64,000 bases of DNA from Saccharina japonica (GCA_008828725.1 MEHQ01001873.1:12584-76583); one strand, 5' to 3'. Positions 9,440 to 19,859 are shown, counted from the stretch's first letter. Notes: generated by a model not told the origin, from the letters alone. Program-made: numbers and translations.

Positions 9440-9900
9440 TATGTGTGTGTTCTTCACATTGAACCTTCCTTTCCACCCGTCCAATCGGCACGGACACTAC
9501 TGGGTGTGCTGGCCGTCGACGGGTAGGAAGGAAGGTTTAATGCGAAGAACACACACACATCCAGCACACCCAGTGTCCGTGTCGATTCTTCATTCTAGAG
9601 AGGTGTGTGTGTGTTCTTCACATTAAACCTTCCTTTCTACCCGTCGACATCCAGCACACCCAGTGTCCGTGCCGATTCTTCATCCTAAAAAGGTACCAGT
9701 TCTGTGGTCACAAAACTACGACACAGAGATACTACACTCAGTGCAGTAAGCAGAGCAGACAATGCAACGCCATATACGACAGGCAAGACCTACCTTGCTA
9801 GCAATCCAGGTGCATGCAAGAGAAAAAAGAGAAAAAAGAAAAAAGCGAAAAGAAAAATAAATAAATAATAATAAAAAGTAAATGTACCTGGTACCAGTTC
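9440..9900. mobile_element. Element F cluster with inverted arms
   Basis: 9445-9485 and 9603-9650 are direct copies of the GTGTTCTTCACATT-AACC arm, while 9490-9560 holds the arm inverted (GGTTTAATGCGAAGAACAC). The third part, 9614-9855, is almost identical to 3697-3940; I see one substitution (C/T near 3878 and 9794) and one A-run length difference over about 240 bp. An internal rearrangement or insertion of one F into another explains the mixed orientation. Confidence 0.75.
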
Positions 9901-10225
9901 TTCTGTGGTTTCAAAACTACGACACATATTACACATCACGCTGTAGTGTAGTAAGCAGAGCAGACAGTCAGTGCAAATGGATGCGGTTTATCGCACAGGG
10001 GAGGGGTGCGGTCGTTTTTTCGGCGCTCGTCTAAAACGGTAAGGGGTAAGGGTGCTAAAAAAGCCAAACATTTATTTTTTCGGATCTCGATCTCTTGACC
10101 AGATCTTTCCGAACATATCTTACTCATTATTCGGTATTGACGACCCAATTTTCTGGGGAAAATCGAGGGCTGAAAAACGATCGAATCCCCCCTCTGTGCG
10201 ATAACCTGGACATCGTTATACGCAA

Positions 10226-10361
10226 GTATACATTTTCCTGTTTTTACTAACAACATTTGGTGCTATTCAATTCACTATGGTCCCCCGTTATAGTCAAAAT
10301 AGGGAATTATTTAGGTTTTTGGGTGTACCGTAGTAGATCTTATATATTCACTATGGTTCCC
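10226..10361. mobile_element. MITE A, two half copies in swapped order
   Basis: The half ending in ACTATGGTCCCCCGTTATA (10226-10291) precedes a half running AAAATAGGGAATTATTTAGG to TTCACTATGGTTCCC (10292-10361). Both carry the right-type end, so this is two truncated copies or a rearranged one. Confidence 0.6.
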
Positions 10362-11334
10362 AAAAATTTTTTTGATAAGGGCTGAACAAGCGTTCGGACG
10401 ATACTGGAGACTGGCATCGCTTTTCGGAGAATTTTCGGACATACAAAATATGTACGTATGCACCTTATAGCTACGACGTATGTAACACTTTCTTGCCTTT
10501 TGAAAACTTTTTTTTACTGTTTAAGCAGTGCAATAATAATGAATTGTCATGTTTTTACCTTCCGATATTTCAGAAGTGGGAATAAATTTCAAATTTCGGT
10601 CACCCGATCACAGAAAAATAAGCTACGACGCTTGTACGACGTATGATACTTTTCTTTGTACGCTTGATTCTACTGTACGCGAAAGCGAGTAAACACCCAG
10701 GAAATATATGCTTGATAGACAGACAGACCTGCAAAGGGATACTCTGCTGGTGTGTCTGTGTCTCACTCAGTCTTCGGTCTTTTAACATTAGTCAGTATTA
10801 TATCATAGTAGCTTGTTCTTCTGAAATTACTGTTCGTATTTGGTACGATACGTACGTGTCTGTTGTACGTAAGGGGGGCGTGTGGTTATCGGAGACTTTT
10901 TTTTCCGTACAACCTTGGAACAACAGCAATAATATTTGTGAAATTATTTCCAATTTATGTAGTGCAATTTATCAGAGTGCAAAAATATCAGGCAAGCTTT
11001 TTTTTTCCATATTATAGGATATGTGGATAACTTTCAAATATATTTTTTTAATTTGACAGAGAGGGCAAAAAATATCAGGAAAGTTAAACTTCACAAAATT
11101 TGGAAATTATTCCACAAAATTTGGAAAAATCTGTTAAATCTCACAAATTTGGAAATGATTTCACAAGTATGGAAAAAAAGCGACGGTCCTACACGATCAG
11201 ATTCATTCAAAGCAGTACCTGCGAGCATGCTGTGTGTAAAATCAGCTGGTGTACACCGGGTACTGGCATACGCCATTTTTGTTATGTAATGTGTGTACGT
11301 ATAATATGATATGGTCGTCTGTTTTTTTCGTTGC
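10362..11334. other. AT-rich spacer without a gene
   Basis: A short local repeat of CACAAAATTTGGAAATTATT occurs at 11090-11170. No coding signal or known repeat otherwise. Confidence 0.4.
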
Positions 11335-11450
11335 TGGCTTTCGTTGTTGAAGCTGATTCGTCGTCGTTGCTGTTGTTAAAGTTGGCGCGTCGTCGTTGCT
11401 GTTGTTGAAGTTGGCGCGTCGTCGTTGCTGTTGTTGAAGTTGATATTGTT
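11335..11450. repeat. Short tandem repeat of about 29 bp
   Basis: AGTTGGCGCGTCGTCG followed by TTGCTGTTGTTGA repeats about three and a half times. The period is not a multiple of three, so it is not a coding repeat. Confidence 0.7.
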
Positions 11451-11592
11451 TTCGTTTATAACAAAGTACGTTTTTTTTGTTCTTGTTGCTTTTTGTTGTT
11501 TTAGATTTCTTCCAAAATTTACTTCGTATAGATATATTATTCGAGTGAGACGTTTTTACCATTATTAGTATAATAAGTATAAATGTTGATTG

Positions 11593-11700
11593 TACGGAGG
11601 ACCGAATAAATCAGGACCCCTGGCATACACAAAAACCTATATATTCTATATTCCAGTATATTAACATCATATTCGGTCCTAATTACTTTGTTCCCCTCTA
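11593..11700. mobile_element. MITE A copy, diverged
   Basis: TACGGAGGACCGAATAAATC left end, CATACACAAAAACC core and ATTCGGTCCTAATTAC near the right end. The terminal CTATGG is lost. Confidence 0.65.
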
Positions 11701-11849
11701 AATTTATAATATAAACTAGCGCAGTATATCACCCCTAATAATGACGCCTTAAGCTAAGAAGGCCTACCCCGGCCCTATCAGACATTAATATCACTCGCAG
11801 AAAGTATTTAGCTGACCTCTTGCATTAAACCCGGTGAAAAACAGCGCCC

Positions 11850-11900
11850 CATTTTGGCGTCGTCGGCAGGACACGGCTTCGAACCCAACTCCGAAGCATA
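11850..11900. mobile_element. tRNA-like SINE fragment
   Basis: GGCGTCGTCGGCAGGACACG followed by GCTTCGAACCCAAC resembles the junction and B-box region of SINEs S1 and S2. Too short to assign. Confidence 0.35.
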
Positions 11901-12016
11901 ACGCACAATGTTGTTATACTTGCGCATGTGATGCATGCATATATGTATATATATATGTGTATACTCGTATGTGTCTCAAATAACACGATGACATGTATAC
12001 AGTACGCGACAGATGT

Positions 12017-12062
12017 TAACCCATTCAAAACTAATACGTGGAACCACTTCTTAAGGGGTTAA
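12017..12062. mobile_element. MITE C fragment
   Basis: TTAACCCATTCAAAAC and CTTCTTAAGGGGTTAAG are the two ends of family C with most of the centre missing. Confidence 0.5.
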
Positions 12063-12302
12063 GCATCGTCTCTTATTTCTGGGCAGACTAGAATTCGTGT
12101 GTAAAACTGGGTGTATCCCGCACTACTATCAATAGTTTCACTACAAAGAGGTCGAATTCTTGTTTTTCCCCCAAAAAACTCAGTCTCAAATTAGTGATCA
12201 CCATATTTTTTATCGTATGTCGCTGTTACTGCTGTATGTATACATATGTACATGATGTGATCGTCTCCCCCGAGCGAGGGTGGGGCGGGGGGGCTGGGAT
12301 AT

Positions 12303-12625
12303 CGAACACACCTCGGACAGATCATCTACATATCATCTACAGATCATCTACAGATATATCATTCCCACTTCATGATATGTAAGCAGTAGACCTTTCAGGG
12401 CAGATATATATATATTCCCGATTTTTGAATGATCTGTATGATCTGTGTGATCTGTATGGTCTGTATGATCTATATTATATGTATGATCTGTATGATCTGC
12501 ATGATCTAGCTCATGTTGCCGGGTGGGAGCCATATAATCTGCACGACCTAGCACATGTTTCCTGGGTTGGACCTGTACTATACAGATCCTGTGCATCACT
12601 TCAGAACGGCAGGCTAGGAGATTAT
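12303..12625 (+). repeat. Duplicated segment M with GATCTGTAT array
   Basis: CCTCGGACAGATCATCTACA begins the segment. A tandem run of the 10-mer GATCTGTATG occupies 12425-12500. Then GTTGCCGGGTGGGAGCC, CTGGGTTGGACCTGTAC and GAACGGCAGGC follow. The same words occur at 22851-23046 with the GATCATCTAC block inverted at the other end. Confidence 0.65.
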
Positions 12626-12984
12626 GTGAAGTGGACCGTGATCTGTGTAGGTTCTAGAGTATAATCCACTGGCCCACTCAGTCGCGTGAACTGTGCTATA
12701 TAACCAACAAAACGCATACTTTCGTGTTCGTTGCATATCACCTTGCTGTCTTGGTCTCCGGGGCACCCCCCCTCGCCACGACTAGCACCCAGGAGCACAC
12801 TACCACTACCATACATATTGTCTCCAGCGCGTAGGCCAGTGCACCATGCTCTACAACCAATAATTTGGTCGTCATGACGAGCATTGATTGGGTAAGCACG
12901 TTAGACCGACAACGGAGATCCGTCGACCAGACAAAGGACAAAGTGATACATGCATCCCAATGACCCCGTAACTTCGAACGTGGG

Positions 12985-13195
12985 GGTACTCATGTCCTGC
13001 ATGGCCGAAGTCTTATGGCGATAGACTCTCGCATCCCTAGACTTGCCTGGACGAAGCGCGTCGGGCTTTCACCGACCAGGCAGACCTTCCTTGCACCGAG
13101 CACGAAGCGCTGTGAGGTGTTGGGGCGCGTTGCAACAAGGGCGAGCAGCACTCTACTAAGAACCGCTTGTGGGGCGGGTTTTCTTTCCGTTTTGA
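12985..13195. repeat. Repeat N copy 1
   Basis: Shares ACTCATGTCCTGCATGG, a GGTCGG(G)-TTCACCGACCAG palindromic phrase, GCTGTGAGGTGTT and TACTAAGAACCGCTTGTGG with 21143-21355, in the same order. Minus-strand translation of both copies contains CACAAG-rich peptides with HKRFLV, but stops break the frame. It may be part of an old retroelement. Confidence 0.6.
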
Positions 13196-13205
13196 CGGGG
13201 GAGGC

Positions 13206-13236
13206 GGGGGGGGGGGGGGGGGGTGTGGTTTTTTGT

Positions 13237-13270
<34 letters not shown>
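13206..13270. repeat. Two long G runs
   Basis: G runs at about 13206-13223 and 13237-13270, broken by TGTGGTTTTTTGT. The second is the tail of the inverted LINE copy that follows. Such runs invite polymerase slippage and unreliable length. Confidence 0.85.
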
Positions 13271-13271
<1 letters not shown>

Positions 13272-13815
13272 GGACTCAAGTGTTGCTTGCCTTAGTCATT
13301 TGACCATTGACCACGCATCCCTTTCGAGACAGAGCACATTTCCTACTCCTAACAGAGACACGTCCAACAGTTGGGCGCTCATTACGTTGGTTTCATATAT
13401 CACAAAGAAATGTTTGGCCAATCTCATCCCTTTCCTGTTTCGCCGCCTGTGGCCACCATCTATCTCCCAAGAGAGCGATCGTTTTATCGCTACTATCTAT
13501 TTATAGTGTACCAATCTTCTCCGTGTCACATTCGTAATATTTCCTCTTCATCTCCTCTTCTTAACATATCCCGTTACTCCTTGTACATTTCACATTCTCC
13601 CACGATGTGAATTCTACTCTCTATTGCTTTGCAACAAGGACATATCTGTGCATCTACTTCCTCCTTCTCCCGGCTACTGGTATACGTCGTACCTCCTTCT
13701 TCTTTCTGGCAGGTCCAGGTTCCTTACACGAAATCGCAGTTTCAGCGTTTTCGCGAAGTACATGGGGCCGTGCAAATACGTTTCCATTCCTAATCCCTCC
13801 GTACATCTCTTAGTG
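13271..13815 (-). pseudogene. LINE family 2, 3' end, inverted copy
   Basis: The minus strand carries the same C-terminal coding region and 3' tail as 13973-14684: peptide fragments FRVRDLDLP-like, a Cys/His patch near the CIAL-like region, the ILGDRWWPQAAKQ-like stretch, and the terminal RKGCVVNGQMTKASNT-like stretch before the G (C) run. Frameshifts and stops break it. This is the C-terminal, post-reverse-transcriptase part of a non-LTR retrotransposon polyprotein (inference from position at the 3' end and zinc-knuckle-like patch); the reverse transcriptase domain itself is absent, so the copy is 5' truncated. Its 5' end faces the 5' end of the plus-strand copy. Confidence 0.65.
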
Positions 13816-13884
13816 TCCCCCCCCTTTCACGTTATTGGGGGTGGGGCAATGTTGTATGCAGCCCTGACTCTTTCCGGTCACGCT

Positions 13885-13920
13885 TATGTGTGTGTGTGTG
13901 TGTGTTTTTTTTTTCTTCCC
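13885..13920. repeat. (TG)n then T-run
   Basis: TGTGTGTGTGTGTG followed by a T run separates the two head-to-head LINE fragments. Confidence 0.8.
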
Positions 13921-13924
13921 CATC

Positions 13925-13972
13925 TCATTTATTATCTTTGCACTTCCGTCTTTCTCCCTCCCTAGTCGTAAC
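13925..13972 (+). repeat. Repeat K, left part (split copy 2)
   Basis: ATTATCTTTGCACTTCCG, a CTTTCTCCCTCC block and then CTAGTCGTAAC. The K body resumes at 14685 with the same CTAGTCGTAAC. Confidence 0.75.
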
Positions 13973-14684
13973 ATAAGGTGGGATAGCGTAGTCGAGAAAG
14001 TATGGAAGGAAATAGGAAACCAAAAAGAGACGCTGGCCATAGAGAAATTTAGCGGATACAAGACAGAAGTGAAAGAAAGGATAGAAAGAAGGGAAAGGCT
14101 AGCACTGAGAAAGAAGGTGGAAGGGGAAGAACACTTAGAGATGTACGGGGGGTTGAGAGAAGGAATAGGAATGAAAAGGTATCTGCACGGCCCAATGGAC
14201 TTCGCGAAAAAGCTGAAACTGCGATTTCGTGTAGGGGACCTGGACCTGCCAGAAAGACAGAAGGTAGGTATACCAGTAGCCGGGAGGAGATTGAAGTAGA
14301 GCACAGATGTGCCCATGTTATGCAAAGCCCATAGAGAGTAGATTCACATAGTGGGAGAATGTGAAAAAGTCAAGGGAGGAAAGGGATTGTAGAGGAGGAG
14401 ATTGATGGAAATAGACGAAGTGATGACATGGAGCAGTTTGGCTACACTAAATAGTAGCGAGAAACGATCGCTATCTTAGGAGATAGATGGTGCCACAGGC
14501 GGCGAAGCAGCAAGGGGATAGATTAGCAAAAGGTTTCTCTGTAATATATGGAAACAACGTAATGAGCGCCCAAATGTTGGAGGTGTCTCTATTAGGAGTA
14601 GGAACGGTGCTCCGTCTCGAAAGGGATGCGTGGTCAATGGTCAAATGACTAAGGCAAGCAACAAATGAGTACGCCCCCCCCCCC
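13973..14684 (+). pseudogene. LINE family 2, 5'-truncated copy with poly-C tail
   Basis: The clearest copy of this retroelement. Peptide words in order are KETLAIEKF, RLALRKKVEG, LRFRVGDLDLPERQK, a HIVGECEKVKG stretch after a Cys pair, LNSSEK, KQRNERPNVGGVSIRSRNG, and SRKGCVVNGQMTKASN before a stop. The frame shifts near 14298 and has several further breaks, so it is dead. The 3' end is a C run, not poly-A. The exact 11-mer CTAGTCGTAAC stands on both sides (13962-13972 and 14685-14695) and is a target-site duplication inside repeat K. The reverse transcriptase domain is missing, which is normal for 5'-truncated insertions. Confidence 0.75.
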
Positions 14685-14862
14685 CTAGTCGTAACTCAGA
14701 TCCGGGGTCACAAAGTAGGCTCCTCTCCCTCCTCCCCCACTACGGTTTTTGCCTTGGTTTTTATCGCGCAGAGGGTTCAGCCTTCCCAACGCTCGTCGAT
14801 TTTCATCGGATTTTGCTAACTCACGCTCTCGCGCTTTCCGCTAGTCAAGATATTTTTTTGCG
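14685..14862 (+). repeat. Repeat K, body (split copy 2)
   Basis: CTAGTCGTAACTCAGATCC, GGGGTCACAAAGTAGGCTCC, CTCCCTCCTCCCCCACTACG and TTTTTATCGCGCAGAG, then CGTCGATTTTC and CTCACGCTCTCG. Same order as 1824-1977. Confidence 0.75.
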
Positions 14863-14884
14863 AGAAAAAGTACCTAAGAGCATG

Positions 14885-14963
14885 CACTTGGCGGGGCTCG
14901 AACTCGCGATCTTGACGCTAACAGGCTTCGTGGTTACCTGCTCGCCCACTGGGGCGACTGGTC
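14885..14963 (-). ncRNA. tRNA-like sequence or SINE head
   Basis: The minus strand has CGCCCCAGTGGGCGAGCAGG, resembling an A-box region, and GCGAGTTCGAGCCCCGC, resembling a T-arm with B-box, about 40 bases apart. I could not pair the acceptor ends (…CAGTCGC against CAAGTGC), so a working tRNA is unlikely. A diverged tRNA pseudogene or SINE head fits better. Confidence 0.4.
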
Positions 14964-15089
14964 GTACGTGCGTATAATAGCAACAAAATAATCAAGTGGT
15001 TGGTCGCTTTTACGCGGAACTAAAAGCGGCGCGACAGTCAGTTACCCGTGCCGTGCGAGCAGAAATGTTAACCCCTTTGGGACCCCTTT

Positions 15090-15405
15090 CAAGGTATAGA
15101 AGATCCAGTTTAAGGTACGTATATAAGACCCCTTTTAAGATATATAAGGCCATGTAAGATCCCTTTTAAGTTATATAAGACCCCTTTTAAGGTAAATGAT
15201 ACCCACTTTAAGGTACATGAGGGTTATAAGGGATAAAAGGGATATAACCGATATAATGGATATAAGGGACATAAGGGATATAAGGGGTATAAGGGATATA
15301 AGGGATGCAAGGGATATAACAAATCTAAGGGATATAAGGAATATGAGGGATATAAGGGATAATACGGGATACAAGGAATACGAGGAACATAAGGGAGAAC
15401 GACCG
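15090..15405 (+). repeat. GGGATATAA minisatellite
   Basis: First part: CCCCTTTTAAGGTATATAAGA units of about 22 bp. Second part (15220-15390): about 17 units of the 10-mer GGGATATAAG with variants. The three long false frames here result from the array. Confidence 0.85.
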
Positions 15406-15626
15406 ACACAATAATGATAACGTTGGCGGTATCAACCACCTCGGGTGCTCATATACGCCCCTTCCTTATCATACAACTCCTCGCACTGTCACTCGGACAC
15501 CAACCATTGCATGTATCATCCCCTCCCCAATCACGCAGTGGCCGTCACACAGTAGACGCCACCTTTGTATCGACAATTTCCCCAATCGGAAGCCCCAAGA
15601 GGGTTAGGCGTGCCCGTCCCATTTAG

Positions 15627-15754
15627 TACGGAGGGCCATCGTCAGTAAATAGGGCCAAATATTGTTATCGTAAAAGTATGTAAATATATACTGGTAGGTT
15701 TTTGTGGGCACCGTAGGTCCTATTGTAGTAGTATTTACTATGGTCCTCCGGAAT
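15627..15754. mobile_element. MITE A copy
   Basis: TACGGAGGGCCATCG, AATAGGGCCAAATATTG, TTTTTGTGGGCACCGTAGG and ACTATGGTCCTCCGGAATA. Small internal insertions (TAGTAGTA) lengthen it. Confidence 0.75.
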
Positions 15755-15800
15755 ACCTGGCATACCTATACCTGGGCCCTCGAGCCCGCATGGTACGGGG

Positions 15801-15860
15801 GACGCGTGCTACGCTGGTTTTACGCGTGTAGCACTTTTTTTGGCCGAAACCTTTTTTGTG
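15801..15860. mobile_element. MITE B fragment
   Basis: GACGCGTGCTACGCTGG left end and GTAGCACTTTTTTTGGCCG, the first 60 bases of family B. Confidence 0.55.
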
Positions 15861-15904
15861 ACCCTGCTGCGGCTCCTTCACAGAGGAACAAACTCTCCCG
15901 AATG

Positions 15905-16305
15905 AGGCACATGCCTTAGAAGGCGTGCCCCTTATCGTCGGAACATCATTGATTCGTGTATGCCTTAGAAGGCACGCGTCTTATCGCCGGTACCCCGTTT
16001 TCGTGCCTCGCAAGGCAGATGCCTTAACGTCGGAACTCCATTGATTCGTGTATGCCTCAGAAGGCACACGCCCTTTATCGCCGGAACCCCGTTTTTCGTG
16101 CCTTGCAAGGCATGCGCCTTTTGTTCGTGTATGCACGCCCCTTTATTGCCGGAGCCCCGTTTTCATGCCTTGCAGGGCATGCGCCTTATCGTCGGAAAAT
16201 CATTGGTTCGTGTATGCCTTAGAAGGCATGCCCCTTGTCGTCGAAACCCCGTTTTCATGCCTTGCAAGGAGTATGCCTTATCGTCGGAAGATCATTGATT
16301 CGTGT
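15905..16305. repeat. Satellite of about 120 bp with palindromic sub-units
   Basis: TGCCTTAGAAGGCATGC-type palindromes alternate with TTATCGTCGGAACCCCGTTTTC-like spacers and GATTCGTGTATGCC. Roughly seven half-units of about 58 bp are present, in two alternating types. Confidence 0.7.
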
Positions 16306-16400
16306 TTTTTAACATATAGTATTCGTTGTACTTTCCATGTTTTTTTTTTACCCATTCACAGTCGGTTTCTCGGTGGAATTGTAGAGCTCCTCCTATTTGC

Positions 16401-16507
16401 TGGGGATTACAGTAATCAGGACCAAATATGCTTCGTTCGTAAACAACACTGGAACATATTAGGTTTTTGTGTATGTGATTTGGTCTTGATTGCTATAGGT
16501 GCCCCGC
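16401..16507. mobile_element. MITE A copy, strongly diverged
   Basis: GGATTACAGTAATCAGGACC, ATATTAGGTTTTTGTG and GGTCTTGATTGCTATAGG keep the family's order. Termini are degraded. Confidence 0.5.
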
Positions 16508-17225
16508 GACAAAGTGCGGAGGTCTCAGGGGAAAAGTAGGCGGACCCTCTGTGATAGCGGGTGTCGGGGGTAGCGGTTACACATTCCAGCCCAAACTTTC
16601 CCACCGACGGGATGGGGGTTTCTCAACCATCGCAATCGAGGAGCTATATATAACCTTGCGGGTGGAGGGGGGCAGGGGCAGGAGAACGGCATCAGCACTA
16701 GATTAGGCAGTACGGGGCAAGCCCCGACTACTGACTTGTTGTGCAGGCTCACCTCTGGTCACTGTTTGATCGCTCACACACACACATGTTGGGTTCACAT
16801 TATTAGCGGTTCCCTTGGCTCTGCTGAAGAAGTTCTGCGCAGGAGGGCAAGTATTCCTCTTATCAGAGGAGTTCATATATAGATGGCAACGCCTTCACAA
16901 CATTAGAGGGGAAATGGGGACACTATAATATGACACAGGGGAGGTAATCTACAGAATAGTTTTCGTAGTTTTTGGTTCGTTGACAACATCGCTTCACGCT
17001 TTTCCTTTTTCGTGGTCTGGGTTTTTTGTTCTTTCATGGCGTTTTTCTTTGTTGTTGACACTCTCACGCTACGTACACACTGCCAGATGGGAAAATAAAA
17101 CACTGATGACAACGTATTTGCATCCGATGTCAGTGTATTGCATATGGTTATTTGCAAGCCCATTAAGCTGTGTATCAGGGGTACATCGCAACAACTCTGT
17201 TTAGGCTTGAATTCGTGTTCTTACT
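16508..17225. other. Unassigned spacer
   Basis: No gene or recognised repeat. The open frames here are short and lack similarity I can name. Confidence 0.4.
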
Positions 17226-17227
17226 TC

Positions 17228-17640
17228 GTTCTGGGAATGTTTATGAGTGATCCGCGTTGAAGCTTCTGCAGTCCATTGGCCTTGCTCTAGTCCAATAGCC
17301 TACTGTGGTCCAATAGTCTACTGTATTCCAATAGGTTTTCATTTTTGTTTTGTTTCTCCCTTGGTTTTCTTCTTTCGTTCTGGGAATGCTTATGAGTGGT
17401 CAACGTCGACGCTCGCATGCTGCATATTGCTGGATGACAAGCGAAATGACAGCGAATGGAGTAGACATAGTTCAAGCCGGAAATAGGCATAGACGGGGAC
17501 CTACAATAGACTTTTGTGCATACATAGGTCTCCATTTTTTTGTTATTTCTGTGTGTTGTTTTTTCTTCCGGAGTGTTTATGGGTGATCAGTGCTGAAGCC
17601 CATGCTACACATTGATCGTCGGATGACAAGAATAATAATA
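17228..17640 (-). repeat. Element Q array, inverted
   Basis: Three partial copies (about 17228-17290, 17375-17460, 17545-17632) of an element that reads on the minus strand CATCCGACAAT/CATCCAGCAAT, AGCTTCAACGC-GATCAC and CATTCC-GAACGAAG. Between the first two lies a CCAATAG-CTACTGT block of about 18-bp units, the complement of the array at 61452-61730. Plus-strand relatives are at 42112-42215, 54408-54480 and 61345-61455. Confidence 0.65.
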
Positions 17641-17959
17641 AAAAAAAAGGAATGCTATTCGTAGTGATAGAATGTTAGTGATAGGTACTGCAAGCAGTAG
17701 CAAGTAAGTAGCCGACCGCGAGTCGCTGATCGGTGATATATTCGCCTGGAAGTCAGTGCGCCCATCTTCCATCCTCAACAAAGAATACTTACCAAATATC
17801 GCTCGTTGGGTGGGGTAATGTTCCACTTCAAAGATATTGGAACCTGCTGTGTGAGCACGCACTTGCATCGTGGCGATAAGTCAATACGAGAACAAAGACA
17901 ACAAAGACAACAACAATAGAGCTCTTGACTGACGTGAGGAGTCTCAAAACATCCAGGTT

Positions 17960-18075
17960 GTTCTATACCAGTCGGTCGCCTCGGTAGTCTCTAGTGGTCA
18001 GCTTCAAAAGCTACTTTTAATAGCACTGGTACCCCGAATTCAAACCCCATCGTGGTGAGATTCTGACTCTATTTG
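17960..18075 (+). ncRNA. tRNA-like SINE fragment
   Basis: CTCTAGTGGTCAGC, reminiscent of an A-box, precedes CCGAATTCAAACCCC, reminiscent of a B-box and T-arm, by about 50 bases. The tail GATTCTGACTCTATTTGCG is not seen elsewhere in the window. The T-stem is imperfect. Confidence 0.35.
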
Positions 18076-18622
18076 CGAAAATACAAAAAAGGAACCATTT
18101 TCTGAGAGCAGCTTCGTGGCGTGTCGTAGGCGGAATATTTCAGCCCGCTCGGGGGTTAGGTCGGGTCAACATGCTCAAGCGTCCGAGGTAGTAGTATCAG
18201 CAGGGGCTGATGCTGCCGAGGGCGGCATGGAGTGAATTGACACACACGACACGAGGCGGAACGTGGAAGTGTGGCGGGCTTAAGCTTTATTATTTACAAT
18301 CCGCCGGAGGATTACGAAAAAAAAAACATGCAGGTTGTTCTAAACCTCTACCATCACACACAGCACGCGCCTTCTTGTCTAGGAAAAATAGTTCGGTTGA
18401 CAGGTCTACGGGAAGTCTTAGGCCGTTAAATAACGCCTCTTTATATACTTAACATTATAGTTTTAGTGTGGGAAGTTCGTCAACGCTTCGTATGCAGACA
18501 TAACATTGTACGTACATAGTTCTTAGTGCGGGGAGTTCCCCCGCCGATACCTCTTTTTAAACGTGATACTCCCAAGCATACCAAGTAGCTTTAGTGTCTG
18601 GCATACAATTATGTATAAGAGG

Positions 18623-18683
18623 TATACCCTATCACCCGGGGGTGATACCTTATCACCTGGGGTGATACGATAACACACCCCCT
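18623..18683 (+). repeat. Minisatellite TTATCACCCG, small block
   Basis: Three units (CTATCACCCGGGGGTGATACC, TTATCACCTGGGGTGATACG) in which CACCC...GGGTG makes small hairpins. Related single units occur at 19188-19216. Confidence 0.7.
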
Positions 18684-18749
18684 CGGACGAATTCATGTCT
18701 TGAGCTGATTTTTCTCCACAACGGGGAGGGTGCAAACGCTGAGCGTATG

Positions 18750-18835
18750 TTGCTTATGGAAAAAAACATATCTCGACGAGATCCTTCCAAAGCCATCGTT
18801 ATCTTCGGGTGTGCCTGCCCCCCCCCCCCCCCCGC
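18750..18835 (-). repeat. Element H copy, inverted
   Basis: ATCTCGACGAGATCC, then AAAGCCATCGTTATCTTCGG and a C run. The complement matches 6338-6415. Confidence 0.55.
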
Positions 18836-19261
18836 CCCTTTTGTTTTGGAGAAAAATACTAACCCCACGGTAGTAGTTTTAGACGCATGCCTTTCAGGGT
18901 TTGCAGTTAGTCCTTGCCTTCCGAGGCAATAATTTTGTGACCTTAAGACACGCTCCTCAAGTGAGAAACTACCAGTTAGGATGATAACTTTGCTCTTATT
19001 TTTAGGATTACTGTACGAGTAGGTCCTAGACTATAATCAGTATACTAATAAAAAAAATGGTCGGGTTGCGCGAACAAACCTTCTTCGAAGAAGTGATTCG
19101 GGTAATAATATAGTGAGCTCCTGAAGCGAGTAATATCAGATCAGAAAATAAGCCGCCACCCCTATAAGGGCATTCGTGCTACCAGCGGGTGTGTTATCTT
19201 ATCACCCGGTGTGATACATACGGTATATCAGTGTTTTTGACGGGTGCTTACGGTAGAGGGG

Positions 19262-19620
19262 TGGCATCTAACTTTTATGGGGCTGCTCACTGGAGGAGCT
19301 CCATGTTGCACCAAAAACTGACTTATTTGCGCGAAGATTTACAGGCTTAGCCCGAGAAAAGCCACGTCCTCGAAACCCGTATCCCTGGAGCCACCTCCAG
19401 CAGGTGTAGGTCTGCGTGGGGGGTAGGGTGTCGATGGCGAGTAGGATCGGCCTTTGTCGCGGACCTTCCGGGGTGGCCAAGGGGGGGGGCGTCCACGGAG
19501 AGAGCGAGACTCACAGGGGGGAAACGGGAGAGAACAGAGGAGGGAGCGCAGGTACCTCTGATTGAAGCACCACCTTGTAAATACAATCGTGCGATACTTT
19601 TGTAGTAGTTTATATATTGC
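19262..19620. other. GC-rich spacer
   Basis: No gene recognised. The long minus frame over 19347-19760 has no similarity I can name and probably reflects high GC content. Confidence 0.35.
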
Positions 19621-19625
19621 ACGTC

Positions 19626-19686
19626 AGCCCCGACCCGACCCGACTCGAACCCTAATGCTAACCCTGACCCTAACCAGAACATTAAC
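19626..19686 (-). repeat. Degenerate telomere-type repeat
   Basis: CCTAATGCTAACCCTGACCC and TAACC read on the minus strand as diverged TTAGGG units, preceded by CCCCGACCCGACCCGAC. Confidence 0.6.
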
Positions 19687-19859
19687 CTTTTGGGGGGCTC
19701 GAGGTCGGCATGGACGGTCACGCCGGCTCCGCTGCGTGTTTTCGGTGGCGTTTCCCCCAAAAACCCCGTCCGGTCGAAAGGCCAGCCTCAACCAACCAGA
19801 CACGTCTTGCGCGAGTGGTTTTGCAAGGTGGTGTTGCAGTTAGGTCCTCTCAAGAGCGC

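Noticed and set aside
14885..14963. Functional tRNA gene
   Set aside because: The acceptor strands do not pair and the anticodon loop would be too large.
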